Source: an uncultured Lachnospiraceae bacterium (GTDB lineage: Bacteria; Bacillota; Clostridia; Lachnospirales; Lachnospiraceae). Taken from it: a stretch of 6,081 nt of DNA. The notes beneath the pieces are model-generated. The model searched no databases. It saw nothing but the letters and a program-made list of their open reading frames with translations, and was not told where the DNA came from. This document shows, one piece after another, positions 1 to 5,770 of the stretch. Within the stretch, counting starts at the first letter, position 1; each line of letters starts with the position of its first letter. Position numbers and translations under genes: made by a program. Where the stretch lies: assembly GCA_902803245.1 (NCBI GenBank), contig CADCPJ010000137.1, positions 1 through 6,081 on the forward strand, written 5' to 3'.

Positions 1-363
1 AATTCCTTTCCGGCGAGTATGAAGAACGCGTTCCTGCTCGCCGTGGGCAATCTGCCGAGAACGCTCGGAATGGTCGCCATCACGGCGGTGGTGCCTTTCG
101 TCCTCACGCAGGTGACGGCGCTCCTCCCGCTGGCCCTTCTCTTCGGCATTTCCCTTCCGGCCTATCTAAGTGCGTTCCTCTACAAGGGCGTCATTTTACA
201 AATGGTGAAACGGGCACAGGGAAATCAGGACCAGGCAGACCGGGCGCAGGAAGGGGAAGCGCAAAAAGAGGAAGTGCAGGAAGAGGAAATGCAGAAGGCG
301 GAAGTGCGGGAAGAAAAAATGCAGGAAGTGGAAGTCCAGGAAGAAAAAGTTCACAGTGAGTAA
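1..363 (+). CDS. DUF624 (YesL-like) membrane protein, C-terminal part
   Basis: The reading frame is open from base 1, so the gene starts outside the window; the first ATG at 19 is internal. The visible 120 residues begin NSFPASMKNAFLLAVGNLPR, the amphipathic segment typical of the second half of DUF624 proteins. Two hydrophobic membrane segments follow (about bases 67-120 and 121-186), ending in the family-like SLPAYLSAFLYKG. DUF624/YesL proteins are about 200-220 residue integral membrane proteins of unknown biochemical role, often next to carbohydrate transporters and glycoside hydrolases, which suits the glucanotransferase downstream. From about base 205 the protein changes into a roughly 50-residue hydrophilic Glu/Gln/Lys tail that is not part of the family and ends in three 10-residue repeats. 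The gap to malQ is 74 bp with no terminator seen, so co-transcription is possible. Family assignment is by eye. Confidence 0.75.
   Translation, partial: NSFPASMKNAFLLAVGNLPRTLGMVAITAVVPFVLTQVTALLPLALLFGISLPAYLSAFLYKGVILQMVKRAQGNQDQADRAQEGEAQKEEVQEEEMQKAEVREEKMQEVEVQEEKVHSE
271..360 (+). repeat. Three in-frame 30-bp repeats in the DUF624 tail
   Basis: Three consecutive 30-base units (271-300, 301-330, 331-360) encode EVQEEEMQKA, EVREEKMQEV and EVQEEKVHSE, and the stop codon follows at once. Each unit begins GAAGT(G/C)C(A/G)GG. The unit length is a multiple of three, so the repeat keeps the frame and adds a charged tail, predicted to be helical, to a membrane protein. A looser Glu/Gln/Lys-rich stretch precedes it (about 205-270). 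Confidence 0.8.
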
Positions 364-395
364 GAGAAAGCAGGAAGAGAGCAAAACTGTGAGGA

Positions 396-414
396 ACATA
401 TATAGAATCTATGT
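396..414. promoter_or_regulatory. AT-rich imperfect inverted repeat upstream of malQ
   Basis: ACATATA (396-402) can pair with TCTATGT (408-414) with one mismatch around a five-base loop. It sits just upstream of the malQ ribosome binding site and contains -10-like hexamers (TATATA at 399-404, TAGAAT at 403-408). No good -35 box lies at the right distance. It could be part of a promoter, an operator or chance. Confidence 0.2.
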
Positions 415-419
415 GATTT

Positions 420-427
420 AAGGAGGG
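420..427 (+). promoter_or_regulatory. Ribosome binding site of malQ
   Basis: AAGGAGGG ends ten bases before the ATG at 438 and supports that start. The ATG at 428 directly after it is too close and in another frame. Confidence 0.85.
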
Positions 428-437
428 ATGACATCCT

Positions 438-1931
438 ATGCGTGCCAGCGGAATTTTACTGCCGATCTTCTCGCTTCCCGGAAAGTACGGAATTGGCTGC
501 TTTTCAGAGGAGGCATGCCGCTTCATTGATTTTCTGGCAGAGGCCGGACAGACCTATTGGCAGATCCTGCCCATCGGTCCGACGGGATATGGGGATTCCC
601 CGTACCAGTCGTTCTCAACCTTTGCAGGGAATCCCTATTTCATCAGCCTGGAGAAGCTGATTCGCGACGGACTCCTGACGAGCAAGGAGTGCGAGGCGGC
701 CGATTTCGGGAGCTCGGAGGACGAGATCGACTACGGCAAGCTCTACACGGCAAGACTTGGGCTCCTCAAAAAGGCATATTCCCGGAGCCGCCATGCGGAC
801 AATCCCCTCTTTTGCAGTTTCCTTGAGGAGAATGCCTACTGGCTTTTGGATTATGCGCTCTTTATGGCGGTCAAGGACGCTCACGGCGGGGCCAACTTTG
901 ACTGCTGGGAGGAAGACATCCGCGACTACAGCGCGGAGGCGAGGGCGCGATGGTCCGCCCAGCTGCAGGAGGAGATCGGCTTCTACGAATTCATACAGTT
1001 TGAATTCCTGGAGGAATGGAAGGCCGTGCGGGCCTATGCGGCGGAGAAGGGAATATCCATCATAGGCGACATCCCCATCTACGTGTCTCAGGACAGCGCT
1101 GATTTCTGGGCTCACCGCGACCTCTTTATGCTGGATGACCGGGGAAGGATCCGCCTGGTGGCGGGAGTTCCTCCCGATGGATTTTCGGCGGACGGCCAGC
1201 TCTGGGGAAATCCACTCTATGACTGGGCCCGGCATGAGCGGGACGGATACGGCTGGTGGCTGCGCCGCATCGGAAAATGCCGCGAGCTCTTTGACGTCAT
1301 CCGCATTGATCATTTCCGGGGCTTCGATGAGTTCTTTGCGATCCCCGCCGAGGACGGCACTGCCAGGAACGGACACTGGGAGAAAGGCCCCGGCATCGGG
1401 CTCTTTGACGCGATCCGCGAGCGCTTCGGACAGACGCCGATCATCGCCGAGGATCTCGGCTATGTCACGGATACCGTTCGGAAGCTCGTCCGCGACACGG
1501 GATTCCCGAATATGAAGGTTCTGGAGTTCGCGTTTGACTCCCGCGATTCTACGGGTGCGGCGGACTATCTCCCTTACCGCTTTGAGCGCAACTGCGTGGT
1601 GTACACCGGCACACACGACAATGAGACGGTTCTCGGCTGGATCGACCACATCCTTCCCGAGGAGCTGCAGCAGGTGAAGGATTACCTGGACGTAAGGACG
1701 GAGGACCCTGCGGAGATCGTCGACAAGATGATCCGCATGGCCCACAGCTCGGTGGCGGACACGAGCATCATCCCTATCCAGGACTACCTGCACCTCGACA
1801 ACTCCGCCAGAATCAACCATCCCTCCACACAGGGCACAAACTGGAAGTGGCGGCTCAAGGGCAGCGAACTCACCGAAGAACTGAAGATGCAGATCCTTAA
1901 GATGATGCAGCTCTATGGCAGAGAGCGATGA
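438..1931 (+). CDS. malQ: 4-alpha-glucanotransferase (amylomaltase, GH77)
   Basis: Encodes a complete 497-residue cytoplasmic enzyme (EC 2.4.1.25) that transfers alpha-1,4-glucan segments between maltodextrins, releasing glucose and longer chains that feed maltodextrin or glycogen metabolism. The N-terminus has the family signature around residues 4-65 (GILLPIFSLPGKYGIG, then LPIGPTGYGDSPYQ). The expected catalytic residues of the (beta/alpha)8 barrel are present: nucleophile Asp291 in RIDHFRG, acid/base Glu338 in IIAEDLG, and transition-state stabiliser Asp394 in GTHDNE. The 250s-type loop region (GVPPDGFSADGQLWGNPLYDW, about 243-263) and the C-terminal NHPSTQGTNWKWR are also intact. Length matches the approximately 500-residue bacterial enzymes. 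The ATG at 438 is fixed by the preceding AAGGAGGG. It lies 74 bp after the DUF624 gene, possibly in one operon, and its stop codon touches a strong terminator. No defect is seen. Confidence 0.97.
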   Translation: MRASGILLPIFSLPGKYGIGCFSEEACRFIDFLAEAGQTYWQILPIGPTGYGDSPYQSFSTFAGNPYFISLEKLIRDGLLTSKECEAADFGSSEDEIDYGKLYTARLGLLKKAYSRSRHADNPLFCSFLEENAYWLLDYALFMAVKDAHGGANFDCWEEDIRDYSAEARARWSAQLQEEIGFYEFIQFEFLEEWKAVRAYAAEKGISIIGDIPIYVSQDSADFWAHRDLFMLDDRGRIRLVAGVPPDGFSADGQLWGNPLYDWARHERDGYGWWLRRIGKCRELFDVIRIDHFRGFDEFFAIPAEDGTARNGHWEKGPGIGLFDAIRERFGQTPIIAEDLGYVTDTVRKLVRDTGFPNMKVLEFAFDSRDSTGAADYLPYRFERNCVVYTGTHDNETVLGWIDHILPEELQQVKDYLDVRTEDPAEIVDKMIRMAHSSVADTSIIPIQDYLHLDNSARINHPSTQGTNWKWRLKGSELTEELKMQILKMMQLYGRER

Positions 1932-1973
1932 AAAAACGTGACATTGGGGACTGTCCCCAATGTCACGTTTTTT
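1931..1973. terminator. Bidirectional terminator at convergent malQ/tadC ends
   Basis: AAAAAACGTGACATTGGGGA (1931-1950) and TCCCCAATGTCACGTTTTTT (1954-1973) form a perfect 20-bp inverted repeat around the loop CTG. The arms end in A6 and T6, so both strands give a GC-containing stem followed by a U-run. The last base of the malQ TGA (1929-1931) and two bases of the tadC-like TAA (1974-1972, minus strand) lie inside the repeat. It therefore serves both convergent transcripts. The long perfect stem with a GGGGACTGTCCCC core also resembles dispersed palindromic repeats. Confidence 0.9.
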
Positions 1974-3297
1974 AGAAGAAGGTCAGGAAAGCGGGCACCA
2001 TGAGAATCGCCATGACGATGACGAGCATGAGAAGCATGGGGAGGAGAAGCTTTGTCCCCGCCTGCTCGCCTAAAACCCGGGCCCGCTTTTTGCGCTCCTC
2101 GAAGGCGTCCTCTGCCTCCCTCTTGAGGACGGAGGCCATCTCGCTCCCGCCTTTCGTGAGGTTCTGGACGAGGAGCGTGGAGAAGGTGCGGTACTGAGGG
2201 ACCCTGGAGCGCTTGCCCATATTCTCATACGCGGTGATCTCAGAGACCCCGTGCTCCATCTCGAGGATGACCCTCGTGATCTCCTCGTAGCCGGGACGCG
2301 CTTCACCTCCGTGAATGAGGCTGTCCTCATAGTCCTTCCGGATGCGGGCAATCGCCTTTCTTAAGCTCATCCCGGCGGAGAGGAGGAGAACCAGCTTGCT
2401 CACGATATTCGGGTAGTCGATGAGCATCTCTTCCTCTCTTTTTTCCTCGCTAAGCTCAGCCCTCCGTACCTTTGAGTAGGCGTACATGGCCGCGATGAGG
2501 ATTCCGAGGAGGAGAAAGGACAGGCCGTCCGATCCGGTTCTCCTTGACCACAGGGCGTCCCTTCCGTCAATTCTTCCCGGGAGAACGACTTTTGCTTCCG
2601 TCTCGTCATTCGCTCCGTCCACGGCCTCCCGGACCATGGTCTGAAAGGCCTCCTCTTCGCTCACTGCTCTCGGAAAAACCCTGAGATCGAAGGCCGCCTC
2701 TTTCTCCTGTCCTTCCAGGGAGAGGACAGCAGTGAGTGTGACGCCGGCTCCCTCTTTGGGGATCTCCGATCCCAGGTTTCCATCCCAGTCCATGAGGAGC
2801 GGATCACTCGTCTCCCAATTGACTGAGACAGCCGGCGTCCCGATCGTTTCCGGAAGAGAGAGGTCTTTTCGGATTTCTTTCGGGTCCTGCGCAGAGAAGA
2901 GCAAATCCGGAAGAGCGGCTTCGGCCTTACTGATGGCGCTCCCGATTTCCGCGGGGCTTAATTTTCTGGAGGAGATCGTAAGGTCCACTTCCTGCTTCTC
3001 CCCGCTCAGATCGACCGTGAGCTCCGTCTGCTCGTCGGATTCCCCGTACTCGTTGCGGAGGAGGAAGCCTTTCGACACCGTCTCCTCGGACAGGCTTTTC
3101 CAAGTGAGAAGGATTCCTATGAGATTGGCTGCAAAGACCAGAAGGAGCATCTTTTTGAGAGTCTCTCGTGAGACGTAATTCTTAAGGATGGGAAAGCGCG
3201 CAAGAAGGTAACCCGAAGACTGGTCAAAAAGGCCCCGGGAGAGGACAAAAAGAATCAAAAAGAGTAGGAGAACGACAAGATAGGGAAGATAGTGCAA
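1972..3297 (-). CDS. TadC-like T2SSF membrane protein with Ig-like ectodomain
   Basis: Probable inner-membrane platform protein of a Tad/Flp-type pilus or secretion machine. Using the TTG start at 3297 (441 residues), membrane segments fall at about 3-21, 49-66, 259-276 and 417-439. The cytoplasmic T2SSF domain (about 285-415) ends in the typical helix NLTKGGSEMASVLKREAEDA before the last membrane segment. Residues about 68-257 should be outside the membrane. They include LSPAEIGSAISKAEAALPDL and then KDLSLPE...VNWETSDPLLMDWDG...GVTLTAVLS...FDLRVFP (about 144-210), resembling atrophied bacterial Ig-like domains. TadC proteins are usually about 300 residues, so this insertion is the oddity. 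Start choice: AGGAGG lies six bases before TTG-3297, while ATG-3312 and GTG-3348 (458 residues; in-frame stop at 3357-3355) lack a good site. The TTG start also omits Arg-Arg from an N-terminus predicted to face outside. It follows tadB by 87 bp. Confidence 0.85.
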   Translation of the reverse strand: MHYLPYLVVLLLFLILFVLSRGLFDQSSGYLLARFPILKNYVSRETLKKMLLLVFAANLIGILLTWKSLSEETVSKGFLLRNEYGESDEQTELTVDLSGEKQEVDLTISSRKLSPAEIGSAISKAEAALPDLLFSAQDPKEIRKDLSLPETIGTPAVSVNWETSDPLLMDWDGNLGSEIPKEGAGVTLTAVLSLEGQEKEAAFDLRVFPRAVSEEEAFQTMVREAVDGANDETEAKVVLPGRIDGRDALWSRRTGSDGLSFLLLGILIAAMYAYSKVRRAELSEEKREEEMLIDYPNIVSKLVLLLSAGMSLRKAIARIRKDYEDSLIHGGEARPGYEEITRVILEMEHGVSEITAYENMGKRSRVPQYRTFSTLLVQNLTKGGSEMASVLKREAEDAFEERKKRARVLGEQAGTKLLLPMLLMLVIVMAILMVPAFLTFF

Positions 3298-3303
3298 GAA
3301 AAA

Positions 3304-3309
3304 CCTCCT
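3304..3309 (-). promoter_or_regulatory. Ribosome binding site deciding a TTG start for tadC-like gene
   Basis: On the minus strand AGGAGG is followed by TTTTTC and then TTG (3297-3295). Spacing is six bases, the same as at the tadB-like gene. In the longer reading frame these bases would encode Arg-Arg just after ATG-3312. The site favours the TTG start, though ATG-3312 and GTG-3348 cannot be excluded. Confidence 0.6.
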
Positions 3310-3384
3310 CATCAAAAGGATATCCGATCCGGATTCCTTCCCTGACACACAAGTTTACAGTGTCCATGCAGACGTCTCTTCAAA

Positions 3385-4173
3385 CTAAACATGAATCGAG
3401 ACAATCCTGTGACTCCACCACACGGACACCGCGTAGCCCGCAAGGCACGCGGTCATGATGACCGCCCCGAAAGCGGTCCGGTAGAGCACGTCCAGAAATC
3501 CCGGTGAAGAAAAGCGCATATAGCCGAGGATCCCGCACGGCATGGCTGTCATGATGGTCTGCTCCATCTTCTTCGCGGCGAGAGATGCCTCAATCTCGCG
3601 GCTCACATCGATCTTTCCGCCGATCGAGTCCGCCGCGGAGCGTATGATTGCCGGCATGTTCCCGCCCATGCGCTTTGCCGCGGCGAAGACCGCCGCGAAA
3701 TTCCGTATATCCTCGGAGCCGGAGCGCCTCGCGAAATCGAGGAGCAGGTTCTCGATCGGGACGGACAGGCGGCTTTGAAGCGCTATGTAGCGCAGTTCCC
3801 TCGCCATATCCGCGTCGGGACCGAGAATGGCCCCGAGATCCCTCGCCGCGGCGGGAAAGGCATTCTCGACAGAATAGCCCGCCTTCAGCGAGACAGCCAG
3901 GGAGTCCAGGGCATCCCGGAACTCATAGGTGAGCTTTGAGCGCCGCGCGCCCGCCTTGCCCGATGCATAGAAGCGGAGAAAAGGGATGATGCCCGGAAGG
4001 AGCGGAATGAGGAGATACAGGCGGTCATAGAACAGAAAAACGAGTACGGACGCGATTCCCACATAGATCGCACCTGCAGTGACGGTTTCTTTCGCTGACA
4101 GGTGATAGAAGCGGTAATCCGGCATCGGGCTGCCGGCGGCCTGCTTTTTATCTGCAATGGAAAATGATTTCAT
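3385..4173 (-). CDS. tadB: TadB-like type II secretion system F family protein
   Basis: Encodes a 262-residue integral membrane protein, the probable TadB partner of the downstream TadC-like protein; together such proteins form the inner-membrane platform on which the CpaF/TadA ATPase acts. Two adjacent hydrophobic segments lie near residues 33-50 and 52-69. A cytoplasmic T2SSF domain follows at about 86-210, with FRDALDSLAVSLKAGYSVENAF, RSGSEDIRNFAAVFAAAKRMGGN and a helix with REIEASLAAKKMEQTIM, all characteristic of TadB. The last clear membrane segment is at about 231-252. A hydrophobic stretch at 205-218 may be a further one. The ATG at 4173 shares its A with the TGA of tadA and is preceded by AGGAGG lying inside the end of tadA, so translation is probably coupled. 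Slightly shorter than many TadB proteins (about 300 residues) but no domain is missing. Confidence 0.88.
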   Translation of the reverse strand: MKSFSIADKKQAAGSPMPDYRFYHLSAKETVTAGAIYVGIASVLVFLFYDRLYLLIPLLPGIIPFLRFYASGKAGARRSKLTYEFRDALDSLAVSLKAGYSVENAFPAAARDLGAILGPDADMARELRYIALQSRLSVPIENLLLDFARRSGSEDIRNFAAVFAAAKRMGGNMPAIIRSAADSIGGKIDVSREIEASLAAKKMEQTIMTAMPCGILGYMRFSSPGFLDVLYRTAFGAVIMTACLAGYAVSVWWSHRIVSIHV

Positions 4174-5384
4174 CAGATGCCTCCTGCAAGTGCGAGCCCG
4201 CTCCTTTCGAGCTTCAGCCGCCTTTTAAGCTTCCCGGTCCGCTCGAGCAGGCCCTTCTCATCGTTAAAGCGGTACAGGGAGTTGAGAGACACTTCCTCAC
4301 CGCGCATCCCGCATACTTCCGCAATTTCGAGCACTCTCCTCGAGCGGTCCCGGAGTCTCCCCAGGTGGACGAGAATATCGGCCCCGGACGCGATCTGTCC
4401 TCTGATGGCCATAAGAGGCAGGGGAAATGCCATGAGGACCATTGTCTCCAGTCTCGAGAGCATATCCGGGCAGCTGTTGGCGTGGATCGTGCAGAGCGAG
4501 CCGTCGTGGCCTGTGTTGAATGCCTGCAGCATGTCCACGGCCTCGCCGGACCGCACCTCGCCCACGATGATGCGGTTCGGCCTCATGCGGAGGGCCGACT
4601 TGATGAGATCGCGGATCGTGATGCTCTTTCCGCCCTCGACGTTGGAATTCTTAGCTTCCAGCCGGACGAGATTCTCGATTCCCTGAATCTGCAGTTCCGC
4701 GTTGTCCTCTATGGTGATGATGCGCTCCCCTTTGGGTATGGCATTGGAGAGCGCGTTGAGAAATGTCGTCTTTCCCGCACTTGTTCCCCCTCCTATGATC
4801 ATGGAATAACCCGCGGCCACTAAAGTCCGCAGAACTTCGGATGCTTCTTCGGTGATGCTTCCCGACTCGATCATGCTCTCCATCGTGATCGGCTTTTCCG
4901 GAAACTGCCGGATCGTCAGGATGGGACCGTCGAGTGCGATGGGCGCGATGACGGCATTTACTCGGCTGCCGTCGGAGAGCCTTGCGTCGACTATGGGGTT
5001 CTGCTCATTGACAACCCGGTTGCAGCGGCCCACGATCTGCTGGATCACGTCTTCCAGCTTTTCCCTGGAGGCAAATGAGCGGTCCCACCTGCGGATTACG
5101 CCTTTCTGCTCGATGAATATGTTCTTCGGCCCGTTCACCATGATCTCGGTGACGCTCTTGTCGTCGATCAGGTCCTGCAGGATGTCGAGCCTCCGGACGG
5201 AATAGAAGAGCTCCCGGCTGATCTTCAGCCTCTCCGTGACACTGAGGCGGGGGGCTGTGCTGTCCGAGAGCACGAGCTCGTCAATCATGCCGAGGATCTC
5301 ATCGTCCTCTGCGTCAACACGCATCTCCAGCTTCTCCATGAGCTGCTCTCTCAGCGCCTCATAGCGCTCCTCATATCTGTTCAT
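4173..5384 (-). CDS. tadA: CpaF/TadA-family secretion ATPase
   Basis: Encodes the cytoplasmic hexameric ATPase that powers assembly of Tad/Flp-type pili (CpaF in the Caulobacter naming). Numbered from the ATG at 5384 (403 residues), it has the N-terminal CpaF signature VTEIMVNGPKNIFIEQKG (about 78-95) and VVNEQNPIVDARLSDGSRVN (124-143). The Walker A motif is GGGTSAGKTT (198-207, Lys205), the Asp-box region is ITIEDNAELQI (223-233), the Walker B motif is RIIVGEVRSGEA (271-282, Glu276), and the His box is TGHDGSLCTIHAN (291-303). All catalytic motifs are intact and the length is normal for CpaF. A longer frame starts at ATG-5417, but GGGGAGG lies eight bases before ATG-5384, while the upstream ATG has no such site. 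The stop codon overlaps the tadB start by one base. No tadZ/cpaE gene precedes it, contrary to many Tad loci. Confidence 0.95.
   Translation of the reverse strand: MNRYEERYEALREQLMEKLEMRVDAEDDEILGMIDELVLSDSTAPRLSVTERLKISRELFYSVRRLDILQDLIDDKSVTEIMVNGPKNIFIEQKGVIRRWDRSFASREKLEDVIQQIVGRCNRVVNEQNPIVDARLSDGSRVNAVIAPIALDGPILTIRQFPEKPITMESMIESGSITEEASEVLRTLVAAGYSMIIGGGTSAGKTTFLNALSNAIPKGERIITIEDNAELQIQGIENLVRLEAKNSNVEGGKSITIRDLIKSALRMRPNRIIVGEVRSGEAVDMLQAFNTGHDGSLCTIHANSCPDMLSRLETMVLMAFPLPLMAIRGQIASGADILVHLGRLRDRSRRVLEIAEVCGMRGEEVSLNSLYRFNDEKGLLERTGKLKRRLKLERSGLALAGGI
4180..4185 (-). promoter_or_regulatory. Ribosome binding site of tadB inside the end of tadA
   Basis: AGGAGG on the minus strand lies six bases before the tadB ATG (4173-4171). 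It encodes the Gly-Gly region of the TadA C-terminus (AGGI-stop). Together with the TGATG stop/start overlap this indicates translational coupling. Confidence 0.85.
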
Positions 5385-5392
5385 GCGAGTTT

Positions 5393-5399
5393 CCTCCCC
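5393..5399 (-). promoter_or_regulatory. Ribosome binding site deciding the tadA start
   Basis: GGGGAGG on the minus strand ends eight bases before ATG-5384. The alternative ATG-5417 lies upstream of this site and is preceded only by GATATACAGAG, which is a poor ribosome binding site. This favours the 403-residue protein. Confidence 0.8.
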
Positions 5400-5474
5400 G
5401 GTGTGGATGATGGCCATCTCTGTATATCAAATCGGAATTCTGAAAATGAAAAATGATGCGGCTCAAGCGAAGGC

Positions 5475-5589
5475 GCGGCAGCGGCACGGCATAAGAGAAA
5501 GAGCAATATGCGCGCGGTATAAGAGAAAGAGCGGGATGCGGCACATTATAAGAGAAAGAGCGGCAGCGGCACGGCATAAGAGAAAGAGT
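5475..5589. repeat. 28/29-bp direct repeat array in the tad leader
   Basis: The 14-mer ATAAGAGAAAGAGC occurs at 5491-5504, 5519-5532 and 5548-5561, and with a final T at 5576-5589, so the period is 28, 29 and 28 bases. Spacers are GC-rich and partly alike: GGCAGCGGCACGGC precedes both the first and fourth copies, giving an identical 29-base stretch at 5475-5503 and 5560-5588. The period is not a multiple of three, so any protein frame would read successive copies differently; this argues for non-coding DNA. On the minus strand each unit gives CTCTTAT, and one continues to a perfect TATAAT (5550-5545). It lies about 90-200 bp upstream of tadA, in its likely promoter or leader. Confidence 0.85.
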
Positions 5590-5683
5590 GAGATGCGCAC
5601 AGCTTAAAAGAAGTGGGGAAAATGATGGGCTTTTGAGGAGAATCATAAAAAGAACTGTCATCCGCTAATTGAGATGAAGTGAG

Positions 5684-5722
5684 TATAAAAAAGATCCGGC
5701 ATTTTCACAATACCGGAATCTT
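5684..5722 (-). terminator. Rho-independent terminator downstream of kinase gene
   Basis: Read on the minus strand, AAGAT-T-CCGG-T-ATT pairs with AAT-G-CCGG-ATCTT around a five-base loop, with one mismatch and one bulge, and is followed at once by a T-run (TTTTTT then ATAC). It fits a terminator for the dTMP-kinase-like transcript, separating it from the tad genes. It lies about 190 bp after that stop codon, beyond the 60-bp repeats, so the repeats are probably transcribed as 3' UTR. Confidence 0.65.
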
Positions 5723-5770
5723 ACAAGAAGTTTTTGCTCATTTTTCGTGAGCTGCGTCAATCCACAGCCG

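Noticed and set aside
615..1820. Long open frame (401 codons) on the minus strand inside malQ
   Set aside because: It lies wholly antisense to a gene with all GH77 motifs, resembles no family I recognise, and is a common artefact of codon bias in GC-rich genes.
4164..4823. 219-codon plus-strand frame opposite tadA
   Set aside because: It is antisense to the conserved ATPase motifs and has no recognisable domain or ribosome binding site; a shadow frame.
5384..5417. Upstream ATG-5417 as the tadA start
   Set aside because: It has no good ribosome binding site, while GGGGAGG is placed correctly for ATG-5384; the 11 extra residues add nothing conserved.
5475..5589. CRISPR array
   Set aside because: The conserved part is only 14 bases, the spacers are 14-15 bases and partly identical, and no cas genes are present.
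5371..5661. 96-codon minus-strand frame upstream of and overlapping the tadA start
   Set aside because: It crosses the 28/29-bp repeats, whose period shifts the frame between copies. It also overlaps tadA and has low-complexity Ser/Leu/Pro composition.
5736..5752. GCTCA/TGAGC hairpin as another terminator
   Set aside because: The stem is only five base pairs and is not followed by a T-run on either strand.
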